This document shows, in pieces, positions 38,465-47,387 of a stretch of DNA of 64,000 bases (positions are counted from its first letter, which is position 1; every line of letters begins with the position of its first letter). The position numbers and the translations under genes were made by a program. The notes beneath the pieces were generated by a model. The model ran no database searches. It was not told where the DNA came from and was given only the letters and a program-made list of their open reading frames with translations. Source of the stretch: Armatimonadota bacterium (GTDB lineage: Bacteria; Armatimonadota; UBA5829; DTJY01); NCBI GenBank assembly GCA_029907255.1, contig JARYMF010000015.1, positions 1 through 64,000 of the forward strand, in the 5' to 3' direction.

Positions 38465-38835
38465 TATTCACCTCCCAATTCAGCTGTAGCAAAACGCTTA
38501 ACCCAATTTAGAAATGCAATTGCCTCGGCAGTTGCACGGCGGTAATCATTTGTGGTGGCTTCGTTCACAATCCAGTCAAGCAAATCCTTTCCGGGCTGGT
38601 TCATCTGGTTCATTACCCACTCGGAGACGTGTTCCCCAAGTTTCTTGTGATGACCACCCTTTTTCGCCCTCCAGAACGCGAGAGTTTGGCCAAGACCATT
38701 CGACTGGATATCAGCAGGAGCGCTTTTTGCCAATTGGGCATATTCCTCAGCAATATCACGATCTTTCGCAACTTCTTTTACTTTGCTCCAAGCCCCTTTT
38801 GCACGCTCCTGTTCCAAAGATCGCTGTCTGCTCAT
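38464..38835 (-). CDS. cmr5: Type III-B small subunit Cmr5
   Basis: A 123-residue all-helical protein (Cas11 group) forming the inner filament that contacts target RNA in the Cmr complex. Typical parts are SLEQERAKGAWSKVKEV at the N-terminus, EYAQLAKSAPADIQSNGLGQ, TLAFWRAK and AEAIAFLNWVKRFA at the C-terminus. The start overlaps cmr4 by four bases (ATGA) and the stop overlaps cmr6 by one, so it is embedded in a tightly coupled operon. Confidence 0.95.
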   Translation of the reverse strand: MSRQRSLEQERAKGAWSKVKEVAKDRDIAEEYAQLAKSAPADIQSNGLGQTLAFWRAKKGGHHKKLGEHVSEWVMNQMNQPGKDLLDWIVNEATTNDYRRATAEAIAFLNWVKRFATAELGGE

Positions 38836-39743
38836 TTCTGGTCACCTCCTGAAGGCTGATAGAACCTTAGCGCTACCACTCCCTGTCCGGTAGTCTCGTC
38901 GCCACCCAATCTGGTGCGTGTGATTTTTAGTTCAGCAAGCTTTTGGAGAACGTCTTTACCACTAAGTCCTATGCTTTCCCTACGAGATTTTGTTGCCATT
39001 AGAGGAGCGTAAAGCAGAGAATCTGTAGGGAGACTCTCCGAAGTCCAAAGGGCATTTTTCGCTACTGTTTTCGTATTATCATCGAGCTTTATATGCGTCT
39101 GCACTTCGGTGGCATACTTTACAAAATCACGAAAAGCATCCTCCGGCAAAATGCAGAGCTTCTTTGGCAAGCTTTCGCGCCAATACTTGTATTCGTTGCC
39201 TTCAGGTAGGGCGTTGCTTTCGAGCCATTTGCCGATTTCATTAACCGTTCCATTATTAACCGGTTCAAAACTGAACTCCTCAAGAACTATACGGTCACCA
39301 GCTTTGAGCTCATCACCCGCCACCAAAGCACTATCAGGGTTGGGTTCTTCTGGAAGCTCCAAATTCAATTTAACCCCTACCGCACTTGCATCACGCAAAA
39401 AGCGGGCTAAGGCATTAATACTGGTTGTCCATGCGAACACCCCAGCCAGCGAGCGAACAGGGAAAAGCAAAATGCGCGCATCGCCTACTGAAAGTGCGCC
39501 TGCATGATCTGAAGCGTTCCCGGTCTCCGGGCCGAATATAGCAAGATGTTCTTCGTTACTCAGTCCACTTTTATTCTTGCACTCATCGCGGAGGCGGCCT
39601 TTGATGCTGCTTGCCTGGATTATTGGATAATCCGTTGTACGTTCTCTTTGTATAGGTAAATCTACAGCGCCTAGACTTCTACCACTGCCAGCGTGCAGTG
39701 GGGTTTCAACATAGATAAATAACAAGCTTGCTGCTTCAAACAT
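38832..39743 (-). CDS. cmr4: Type III-B backbone RAMP Cmr4
   Basis: The 303-residue Cas7-type backbone subunit that polymerises along the crRNA and cuts target RNA every six bases. Family parts are LHAGSGRSLGAVDLPIQRE (near residue 16), YPIIQASSIKGRLRDEC, LSVGDARILLFPVRSLAGVF and the C-terminal LGGDETTGQGVVALRFY. The aspartate used for RNA cleavage in characterised Cmr4 lies in the first loop; the Asp in AVDLPIQRE is the candidate. It overlaps cmr3 by eight bases. Confidence 0.95.
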   Translation of the reverse strand: MFEAASLLFIYVETPLHAGSGRSLGAVDLPIQRERTTDYPIIQASSIKGRLRDECKNKSGLSNEEHLAIFGPETGNASDHAGALSVGDARILLFPVRSLAGVFAWTTSINALARFLRDASAVGVKLNLELPEEPNPDSALVAGDELKAGDRIVLEEFSFEPVNNGTVNEIGKWLESNALPEGNEYKYWRESLPKKLCILPEDAFRDFVKYATEVQTHIKLDDNTKTVAKNALWTSESLPTDSLLYAPLMATKSRRESIGLSGKDVLQKLAELKITRTRLGGDETTGQGVVALRFYQPSGGDQK

Positions 39744-40788
39744 TGTTCCACTCCTTTACAATAATTTGGCCGAAACCTATTTCGGCGCCAAAGTCTGTGA
39801 TTGCTCCTTGAATTAAGTCGGTTTTCAACCTTGCTTCTCCTTTAGACTCAAAGTAGTAAACACTCCCGGCAGGAACATATCGTCGGGCAGGCTTGTGGGC
39901 ATTATTTGCCCAGTCATATCCACCGACGCTCTCATAGCGATTTACCGCTGCCGCTTTAAGCTCAACATCTCCCTCGAAAAATTGACTCCAGTCGTTGGGC
40001 TTCCATCCAGCATTAAAGTAAGTTGGAGATGCGAAGTAGATTTTGAATAGTCCTGGCAAAGGATTTGGAGGACTGCACCAGCATACATCATCCACTTTAG
40101 TAAAGAATGCACCTCTGCCCTCTCCGCCAATGCGCATGATGCCATTATCTGGCCAGTCTCTGTAGCCCGAGACCTCGACCAAAAGGCCTACCCCTTCTTG
40201 GGGACGGATAAACTCTACCTCATATAGCTTTCCTTGCTCAGTTGTACGAGTGTAATCGTTTATGTCAATGCCAATTCGCGACTCCCTAACAAATAAATCA
40301 TGGTCTGCAACGGGTTTAACCTTTTTTCCTTCCAAGCATTGCTTCAAATCGTACTCAGGCAGCCAATTTCCAGTCTCTACCTTTTTAGGCTTCCCGGTTG
40401 GTAGAAGAAGGTTAGGTGTTACGTTGCTTGCAATTATGCCATCAGGAATTTTGCAAGGGCTAAGGGACTGCACACCATCTTCTGCGGGGAAAATGTCGGC
40501 TGGAACCGGTAGGTACCGCACAATCTTTCCATTATCCTCTTTCTTTGCAAGAAATGGGCCTCGCATTCTTAGATCCTTATAACAATCCACCGTGCCGACT
40601 ATATCAGAAATAGCTTTAGCATCTTTTAAATTGACATTTTTTATCACTAAATAGTGTGAGCGTATTGCGCCCTGCATAACCGTCGGGTATGGAGGAAAGA
40701 AACTCACTGCGCGGTGGTCGCTGCCAGCATCAAATGACCTCCCGTCGCGAAACAGCCAAACATCAACAGGTTCTAGGAAAAGATGCAT
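39736..40788 (-). CDS. cmr3: Type III-B subunit Cmr3
   Basis: A 350-residue Cas5-group RAMP that holds the crRNA 5' handle next to Cas10. It begins MHLFLEPVDVWLFRDGRSF, the usual Cmr3 opening, followed by FFPPYPTVMQGAIRSHYL. FVRESRIGIDINDYTRTTEQ lies mid-protein, and the glycine-rich RIGGEGRGAFF (near 225) and ITDFGAEIGFGQIIV (C-terminal) complete the fold. An in-frame start 15 codons upstream exists. ATG 40788 is chosen because its A is the last base of the cas10 stop codon (TAATG). Confidence 0.95.
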   Translation of the reverse strand: MHLFLEPVDVWLFRDGRSFDAGSDHRAVSFFPPYPTVMQGAIRSHYLVIKNVNLKDAKAISDIVGTVDCYKDLRMRGPFLAKKEDNGKIVRYLPVPADIFPAEDGVQSLSPCKIPDGIIASNVTPNLLLPTGKPKKVETGNWLPEYDLKQCLEGKKVKPVADHDLFVRESRIGIDINDYTRTTEQGKLYEVEFIRPQEGVGLLVEVSGYRDWPDNGIMRIGGEGRGAFFTKVDDVCWCSPPNPLPGLFKIYFASPTYFNAGWKPNDWSQFFEGDVELKAAAVNRYESVGGYDWANNAHKPARRYVPAGSVYYFESKGEARLKTDLIQGAITDFGAEIGFGQIIVKEWNNV

Positions 40789-42530
40789 TATTCTACACCT
40801 CCCTGCGCGATAAATTGCGCGAAGACCAACCATCGCCCAAGTTCGGCAAAGCCTTGTGGCTTATTGTTTTCCTTAGGAGTGATTTCGTCTAGAGCATCTA
40901 TCCATTCATCCATTTTGCTTAATAGGCTATCTTCCTCTTCCTGTGAAAGCATATCGGACTTGTGGCGTTTTATAAGACGCTTGATGCACGCTAAACATGC
41001 ATCTTTATTTTCTAATCCTGTAACAATCCGAGCCTCATCGAGCACATCGTAAGCAAACTTAGAAGCAAGTTTTTTTTCCTTAAAGCAAGATACGATTAAA
41101 TTGAACCTCTCTTCCAAACCATCCCATTTGCTGCCTATGCGGACTTCTTCACCGCTGCGCTTCAAAATATGGAGACAAACAGCATTTTTCCCGCGGAGTC
41201 TTTTTGCTTCTGCTTCAGCCCTTCGTGCTGCGCTCAAAGAAGCGTCTAGTGGATAAAGGTGGTGCACAATTGCAATTCCTGCAGATGCCGTTACCTCTCC
41301 CACGGTTTCGCTAAATTTCTGGGCAAGTTTATTTGCAAGGTGAATAGCTTTTGATAATGGGCACAACAGCAATACATCATCCCCGCCGTTGTATACAAGC
41401 CACTTCTTATTCTCAATCAAATCGGGCACAGAGGCAGCGAATTCTGCAAGTCGCCCGCTAAACTTCTTGTGCTCTTCCTCAGGATTTTCGGTCTCAAGAA
41501 GTTTATCAATACGCTCACCCATTTTGTCACCATCGAGCATTATAATGGCATAGTATGGCGACGGATAACAGCCTACCTTTCCATAAATCTCCGAAAGCTT
41601 TTTCTGAGCTTCCGAAAGTTCCTTTTTATCGAGCTCACTTACTCCATAACTATCCCTAAGACGACCTTCAGCTAGGGTCTCCATATATAGCAGGTCACCA
41701 TCATATGGCCAATCTTCATCGCTATCCAGGACGGTATATAGATGTTCCTTAAGCAATTTTTCTACTGCCGCCCGATAATCAGCAAGATTTTCACGATGTT
41801 GCCGTATAAGCTCCAAGAAATCAGCTGCGGCAACAGTTGAAGTGGAAGGGAAAGACGTTTCAGCAATTTTGCAAAAGCGTTTGACGGCGCCAATTGCATC
41901 AAGCCGCTCTCGTCCATCAGGCCTAAGTTTGGCTGGAACAAACTTACTACTAATCTTCTTCCAATATGACAAGGCATTGTCAGATTTTATACGCAATGCA
42001 GACCGACGCCCACTCAACGTATCTTTCAATCCGTCCTCCCCGGATCCGTCCTTCCCGGCAGCGTTAAAGTGCCGAGTACGCTTTACAGCATCCAATACTC
42101 TTGAGGCTTCGTTAAAGGCATCTTTATACGAGCGATTCTCCAGCGAAGCCGCTGCCCAGTAGACTTCCCATAAATTGTTGATTTGTCGCTCCCATATTTT
42201 ATTCCATTCATCATCAGGCTTTGGTTCTATTGACTCTAACTTTTTCTTTGCCTCGTCCGCAATCTTCATCCATTCATTCAAAAGGGCTTTATGAGCCTTC
42301 TCTGCTATTCCCTTTGCTTTTTCCCAAGGCACAACTGCCACGAGCTTATTTGGAACGTCAGCATCGAGTTTTTGCGGATAGATTAGCCTATCTTCCCCAA
42401 TTGCTCTTCCAGCTGCCCTTGCCAACTCCACAAGTATTTTGCTACCCGTGAATAAATCTGCCAAGCGCCTTGCTTCCGCTATGAACTGCTGGACCGGACT
42501 GAACGTAAATATGATTATTGCATCGCTCAT
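40788..42530 (-). CDS. cas10: Cas10/Cmr2 large subunit without HD domain
   Basis: A 580-residue Cas10 with two palm polymerase-like domains. Palm 1 starts at the very N-terminus (FTFSPVQQFIAEARRLADLF). Palm 2 has YYAIIMLDGDKMGERI (about 326-341) and the cyclase motif YNGGDDVLLL, whose GGDD is at about 382-385. The C-terminal helical domain 4 is present. The N-terminal HD nuclease that precedes palm 1 in many Cas10 proteins is missing. The expected activity is synthesis of cyclic oligoadenylate on target RNA binding, without single-stranded DNA cleavage. ATG 42530 overlaps the cmr1 stop as ATGA and is preferred to ATG 42539. Confidence 0.96.
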   Translation of the reverse strand: MSDAIIIFTFSPVQQFIAEARRLADLFTGSKILVELARAAGRAIGEDRLIYPQKLDADVPNKLVAVVPWEKAKGIAEKAHKALLNEWMKIADEAKKKLESIEPKPDDEWNKIWERQINNLWEVYWAAASLENRSYKDAFNEASRVLDAVKRTRHFNAAGKDGSGEDGLKDTLSGRRSALRIKSDNALSYWKKISSKFVPAKLRPDGRERLDAIGAVKRFCKIAETSFPSTSTVAAADFLELIRQHRENLADYRAAVEKLLKEHLYTVLDSDEDWPYDGDLLYMETLAEGRLRDSYGVSELDKKELSEAQKKLSEIYGKVGCYPSPYYAIIMLDGDKMGERIDKLLETENPEEEHKKFSGRLAEFAASVPDLIENKKWLVYNGGDDVLLLCPLSKAIHLANKLAQKFSETVGEVTASAGIAIVHHLYPLDASLSAARRAEAEAKRLRGKNAVCLHILKRSGEEVRIGSKWDGLEERFNLIVSCFKEKKLASKFAYDVLDEARIVTGLENKDACLACIKRLIKRHKSDMLSQEEEDSLLSKMDEWIDALDEITPKENNKPQGFAELGRWLVFAQFIAQGGVE

Positions 42531-43468
42531 GAGTTCCACCCCTTTACCTTCACAACCTTGCCTTGAAATTTTTCATTCAAGAAATTGCTAATTTTGTCGT
42601 AATTAGCCCCTTTAAACGAAGAAGCAAGGACGCAGAAAAGCAAGCCGTATTCATCTTTATTTGTTTTTATTGGCCTAACCCACAGGGGGGAAGCTTGGCG
42701 AGAAGCTTGGCGAGATCTAATACCACCGAATGCAGGATCCTTTGGCACATTTTTCATAAACTGTTTTACAGCATCCATTGCAGTTTTCGCTTTTAAATCG
42801 CATAGCTGAATCAGTGACATCTTATTTGCACATGGATATTTGGTTGGTCCATTTGGCGGATCTGGAAGAATGTTCTTTCCTGCACTCTCGCAAAGGCATT
42901 TAACAGATTTGACCGCGAACTCTACCGTTTCTTTTACGTATTTTTCCCAACCGCAAAATGATTCAGGAAAAGTTGGGACCAACTCTCTGTCGCTCGATTC
43001 ACAGATGCATAGCGTTCCATATCCTCTCCTAGAACGCAGTCCTATACCTCCAAAAGTAAGAGCCAACCTAAGTGCAGAACACGCCGCGTTCCATATACGG
43101 TCATTGTCTTTGCCGGTGAACATAGACAAATCGAAATTTTCTCCAGCTTTAAATGCCTTTCTTGAACCCACTGCTTTCCTTTCTATATGCGGAAGTATCG
43201 TAGTATCCTGAAAGTTAAGTTTATTAGAGGTGCAATAAGTTTTAAGGCTTATTGGTGATGCGCACTCCGTACTTCCAAAGACTGCACTTTCAATTTTTTG
43301 CAAACCATCAATATCCCCATCGCCAATTACCCCGCCCAGGGCTGCTCGTAGCCAGTAGCGAAATGCACCGCGGAAACTTGGAGGCCGCAGTTCTGGACTC
43401 TGTGGCTCGGCTCCCGCTAGCAGCAATGGAGTTACTGCTTGTAATGTAACCCTCAACTCTTTTTTCAT
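42527..43468 (-). CDS. cmr1: Type III-B RAMP subunit Cmr1
   Basis: A 313-residue RAMP that caps the 3' end of the crRNA in Cmr complexes. The N-terminus has the family core LRVTLQAVTPLLLAGAEPQS, then LRPPSFRGAFRYWLRAALGG near residue 28. The second glycine-rich loop is FGGIGLRSRRGYGTL near residue 140. PAFGGIRSRQASRQASP near 255 contains a short in-frame repeat SRQA. It is the first gene of the effector operon; GGAGG lies just before ATG 43468. The only sequence between it and the array is the cas1 relic and a short AT-rich stretch, where its promoter must lie. Confidence 0.95.
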   Translation of the reverse strand: MKKELRVTLQAVTPLLLAGAEPQSPELRPPSFRGAFRYWLRAALGGVIGDGDIDGLQKIESAVFGSTECASPISLKTYCTSNKLNFQDTTILPHIERKAVGSRKAFKAGENFDLSMFTGKDNDRIWNAACSALRLALTFGGIGLRSRRGYGTLCICESSDRELVPTFPESFCGWEKYVKETVEFAVKSVKCLCESAGKNILPDPPNGPTKYPCANKMSLIQLCDLKAKTAMDAVKQFMKNVPKDPAFGGIRSRQASRQASPLWVRPIKTNKDEYGLLFCVLASSFKGANYDKISNFLNEKFQGKVVKVKGWNS

Positions 43469-43545
43469 ATTTCCTCCTTGCTTGCGACAGGCTTACGAAA
43501 AGAAGCGTAGCATATTTAGAATAAAAAGGGTTTTCTTTATGATTT

Positions 43546-43656
43546 GACACCAAGCAATTGGTTTCCTTTTTCCATTTCTAGATGAAGGGCTTGTAGTCGC
43601 GTTCGCCTCGAAGGAAGGAAACGACGCGTCGGCACTGCAACTGGTTACGCTTTTCG
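43546..43656 (-). pseudogene. cas1 3' relic
   Basis: This stretch aligns without gaps over most of its length to 48668-48779, the last 29 codons of intact cas1 plus 23 bases beyond its stop. It decodes to NQLQCRRVVSFLRGERDY then KPFI, where a TAG replaces the Ser codon three codons before the normal end. Beyond both ends similarity stops. It lies between the distal end of the array and cmr1, on the same strand as intact cas1. It marks a second cas1 copy that preceded the type III operon. Confidence 0.85.
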
Positions 43657-43682
43657 ATAAAGAATGGTTATGGAAATACTAC

Positions 43683-46600
43683 TTTTAAATCCTCTACTTA
43701 CTGAGGAATAGTCTGCAACTTGGGCGCTGCCAAAGACTAGACCCTCACATCCTTACTTCGTAACTTTCAGTCCTCTACTTACTGAGGAATAGTCTGCAAC
43801 CAACGAAATTCGCGGTAGTCTTCTGAACGAGCTTACAGACTTTCAGTCCTCTACTTACTGAGGAATAGTCTGCAACTAATATGAGCATACATATTGCCGT
43901 CGGACGACCACTCTCGCCTTTCAGTCCTCTACTTACTGAGGAATAGTCTGCAACCTTGTGAGGAGTTTGTTATAAATGTAGGCACGATAGAGACCTTTCA
44001 GTCCTCTACTTACTGAGGAATAGTCTGCAACAAATTTGTCTTCTCCGACGACGAGCTTGAGCTGCTGGGCTTTCAGTCCTCTACTTACTGAGGAATAGTC
44101 TGCAACATCTAAGAGAAGATTACAAACTATTGGCGAAAGAAATTCTTTCAGTCCTCTACTTACTGAGGAATAGTCTGCAACAACCTGGGGCGGCATTCGC
44201 CGCCCCAATATTAAAAAAACTTTCAGTCCTCTACTTACTGAGGAATAGTCTGCAACCAACGAAATTCGCGGTAGTCTTCTGAACGAGCTTACAGACTTTC
44301 AGTCCTCTACTTACTGAGGAATAGTCTGCAACTAATATGAGCATACATATTGCCGTCGGACGACCACTCTCGCCTTTCAGTCCTCTACTTACTGAGGAAT
44401 AGTCTGCAACCTTGTGAGGAGTTTGTTATAAATGTAGGCACGATAGAGACCTTTCAGTCCTCTACTTACTGAGGAATAGTCTGCAACAAAAAGAATGAAG
44501 AAGGTTGATCAAAATCGTTGGGCTTTCAGTCCTCTACTTACTGAGGAATAGTCTGCAACAAAGATGGCTATAGCTAACTAACTTGCGCTTGGCACATTCT
44601 TTCAGTCCTCTACTTACTGAGGAATAGTCTGCAACTCCGTCAACCAAGCGATATAATGTATAGGTTATACCACCTTTCAGTCCTCTACTTACTGAGGAAT
44701 AGTCTGCAACATCGTTGTTTGGGCTGCGCAAATGCAGGTCAAGGTCTTTCAGTCCTCTACTTACTGAGGAATAGTCTGCAACATGATGAACTTATTATAA
44801 ATGTTGGCACGGTAGAAACCTTTCAGTCCTCTACTTACTGAGGAATAGTCTGCAACTTGGGAAGAATTTATTGTAAGTGTCGGCACGATAGAAACCTTTC
44901 AGTCCTCTACTTACTGAGGAATAGTCTGCAACTTGGGCGCTGCCAAAGACTAGACCCTCACATCCTTACTTCGTAACTTTCAGTCCTCTACTTACTGAGG
45001 AATAGTCTGCAACAATCTCCGTAATGAGCGCCCAGACGAACTAATCGCCCTTTCAGTCCTCTACTTACTGAGGAATAGTCTGCAACTCGGCTTAAGCCCG
45101 CGGTTTGTCCGCAAGAATACCGACTTTCAGTCCTCTACTTACTGAGGAATAGTCTGCAACACGGAAGGCTCTTGCTGCATGTTCATGACTGGAGTAAGCT
45201 TTCAGTCCTCTACTTACTGAGGAATAGTCTGCAACTATATATCACACTTGGCCGCTCAACGTTCATCCGGTTACTTTCAGTCCTCTACTTACTGAGGAAT
45301 AGTCTGCAACACTTTTTTCACCCCCCTCTCATGTTTTTTTGTGTGTCTTTCAGTCCTCTACTTACTGAGGAATAGTCTGCAACCTGTCGAGGTAGTGATT
45401 GGTGGCAAAACATATCAAGCCTTTCAGTCCTCTACTTACTGAGGAATAGTCTGCAACACGGCATAATGCAGTCCACGGGCTACTTCTCGCTTTCCCTTTC
45501 AGTCCTCTACTTACTCAGGAATAGTCTGCAACAATGCGCGCGGGAATGGCTGACTGAATTCGAATCTTCGTTCTTTCAGTCCTCTACTTACTGAGGAATA
45601 GTCTGCAACTTATCAAGTTAAGATTTAGTATTTAGAATGTTTGGTCGAATCTTTCAGTCCTCTACTTACTGAGGAATAGTCTGCAACTATCGCTTAGCCG
45701 ACGGAAGGCTGCTACTCCATGTGAACTTTCAGTCCTCTACTTACTGAGGAATAGTCTGCAACATGAAAACTATACGGCGGACAACAAGGGCAATTGGACT
45801 TTCAGTCCTCTACTTACTGAGGAATAGTCTGCAACTGCTTTGGGCAACCTGGATTTGCTTTAGGCTCCTCAACTTTCAGTCCTCTACTTACTGAGGAATA
45901 GTCTGCAACTTAAGAATCTGCTCGCTTTGCAGGCGAGTGATTGGTTCTTTCAGTCCTCTACTTACTGAGGAATAGTCTGCAACTAAAAGCAAGCGGCCAT
46001 CCTCAAGCTTGTACAAAGTGTACTTTCAGTCCTCTACTTACTGAGGAATAGTCTGCAACGTAATGATATTCGACCCGGCCGGACGATTAAAATAGCTTTC
46101 AGTCCTCTACTTACTGAGGAATAGTCTGCAACAGTAGCTGCTGGGCGTGTTGCAAAATTCGTTTTCGAGTACTTTCAGTCCTCTACTTACTGAGGAATAG
46201 TCTGCAACAACCGTTTAAGACGCTCAAGCGTGCCCAAAACATCAGTCTTTCAGTCCTCTACTTACTGAGGAATAGTCTGCAACCCATTCATCAGGCTTGA
46301 CATCGTCAAAAAAGCATCGCTTTCAGTCCTCTACTTACTGAGGAATAGTCTGCAACTCAATAAGGCGGTATAACGTGTAAGTTATACCGCGCGTGTCTTT
46401 CAGTCCTCTACTTACTGAGGAATAGTCTGCAACTTGGAGCATGTTAAGGCTCATCCTGATGAACCCTGTGCTTTCAGTCCTCTACTTACTGAGGAATAGT
46501 CTGCAACTGAATGCCACGAAGATTAGCTGTAAGCTCCTAATTGCGCTTTCAGTCCTCTACTTACTGAGGAATAGTCTGCAACTAATTCCCATATCCGAAA

Positions 46601-47038
46601 AAGTTTCTAATTCCCATATCCGCTTTCAGTCCTCTACTTACTGAGGAATAGTCTGCAACAATTTTTTTTCAAGTCGTCCTCAGTGACGACTTTCAGGTCT
46701 TTCAGTCCTCTACTTACTGAGGAATAGTCTGCAACAGCAACAAAGAACAGCCTGCAGGAAAACAGCATTAAGGACTTTCAGTCCTCTACTTACTGAGGAA
46801 TAGTCTGCAACCGGCGGCAAGGAGGCAGTTGAGCAGGGAGTGCTGTTGCTTTCAGTCCTCTACTTACTGAGGAATAGTCTGCAACTCGAGATTTGAGGTG
46901 GCGATGCTTCTAGCTAGCATGCTTTCTTTCAGTCCTCTACTTACTGAGGAATAGTCTGCAACCTGCTGAGGATCTGGCTGGTGCATCCTTGGAGCCACCG
47001 CCTTTCAGTCCTCTACTTACTGAGGAATAGTCTGCAAC
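43683..47038 (-). CRISPR. CRISPR array, 45 repeats and 44 spacers
   Basis: Forty-five copies of a 37-base repeat; in transcript form it begins GTTGCAGACT and ends GGACTGAAAG. Spacers are 35-44 bases, mostly 36-40. A TCCTC/GAGGA stem with an eight-base loop precedes the handle ACTGAAAG, a good Cas6 substrate. Three facts give right-to-left transcription: the leftmost repeat (43683-43719) is degenerate at its handle end, the leader promoter lies at 47054-47082, and cas4-cas2-cas1 are on that side. One repeat (45496) has a single G-to-C change. Numbering spacers from the left, spacer 1 equals 17 and spacers 2-4 equal 8-10, leaving 40 distinct spacers. No spacer matched other genes in the window on reading. 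Confidence 0.99.
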
Positions 47039-47387
47039 CCGACCGCTTACTGCATTTTACCACAATAAAATACCAAATTCAAGGCATTTGAGCGCCCTAA
47101 AACCATGCAAACCCTTCGATTTCGCATTTTCGCAAATCGTTTTTCAGTCAATTTTTGCCCTCTATCTTCGAAAATTCGGCCGTTGGACGCCAAAAATTTT
47201 TAGTCCCGCTATCCGGAAATACATCAAATAATGAAACCCTTGTCAACTTTTCCAACAAAGGGTGTCTATACATTGAATATATCATTAACATTTAGTAGTT
47301 AAAACCGCTTGCATGCCTCCTTAATTTCCTATTTTTCGAAGATACACTGGGTTTTCGTGCAGATATACCCATCTTCGAAAATGGCTT
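47039..47387 (-). promoter_or_regulatory. CRISPR leader region
   Basis: These 349 bases between cas4 and the first repeat hold no gene. They are AT-rich and contain the array promoter. The 11-base word ATCTTCGAAAA occurs at 47164-47174 and 47371-47381, and inverted at 47333-47343. The last two form a stem with a 27-base loop just after the cas4 stop, which may end the cas operon or bind a protein. Leader-end adaptation signals should lie in the last 60 bases next to 47038. Confidence 0.8.
47054..47082 (-). promoter_or_regulatory. Array promoter
   Basis: On the minus strand TTGAAT (47082-47077) and TAAAAT (47059-47054) are 17 bases apart. The predicted start is within about ten bases of the first repeat at 47038. 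This gives the pre-crRNA a very short leader and supports leftward transcription. Confidence 0.7.

Noticed and set aside
43933-46644. Short open frames within the CRISPR array
   Set aside because: They consist of translated repeats and spacers and are explained by the array.
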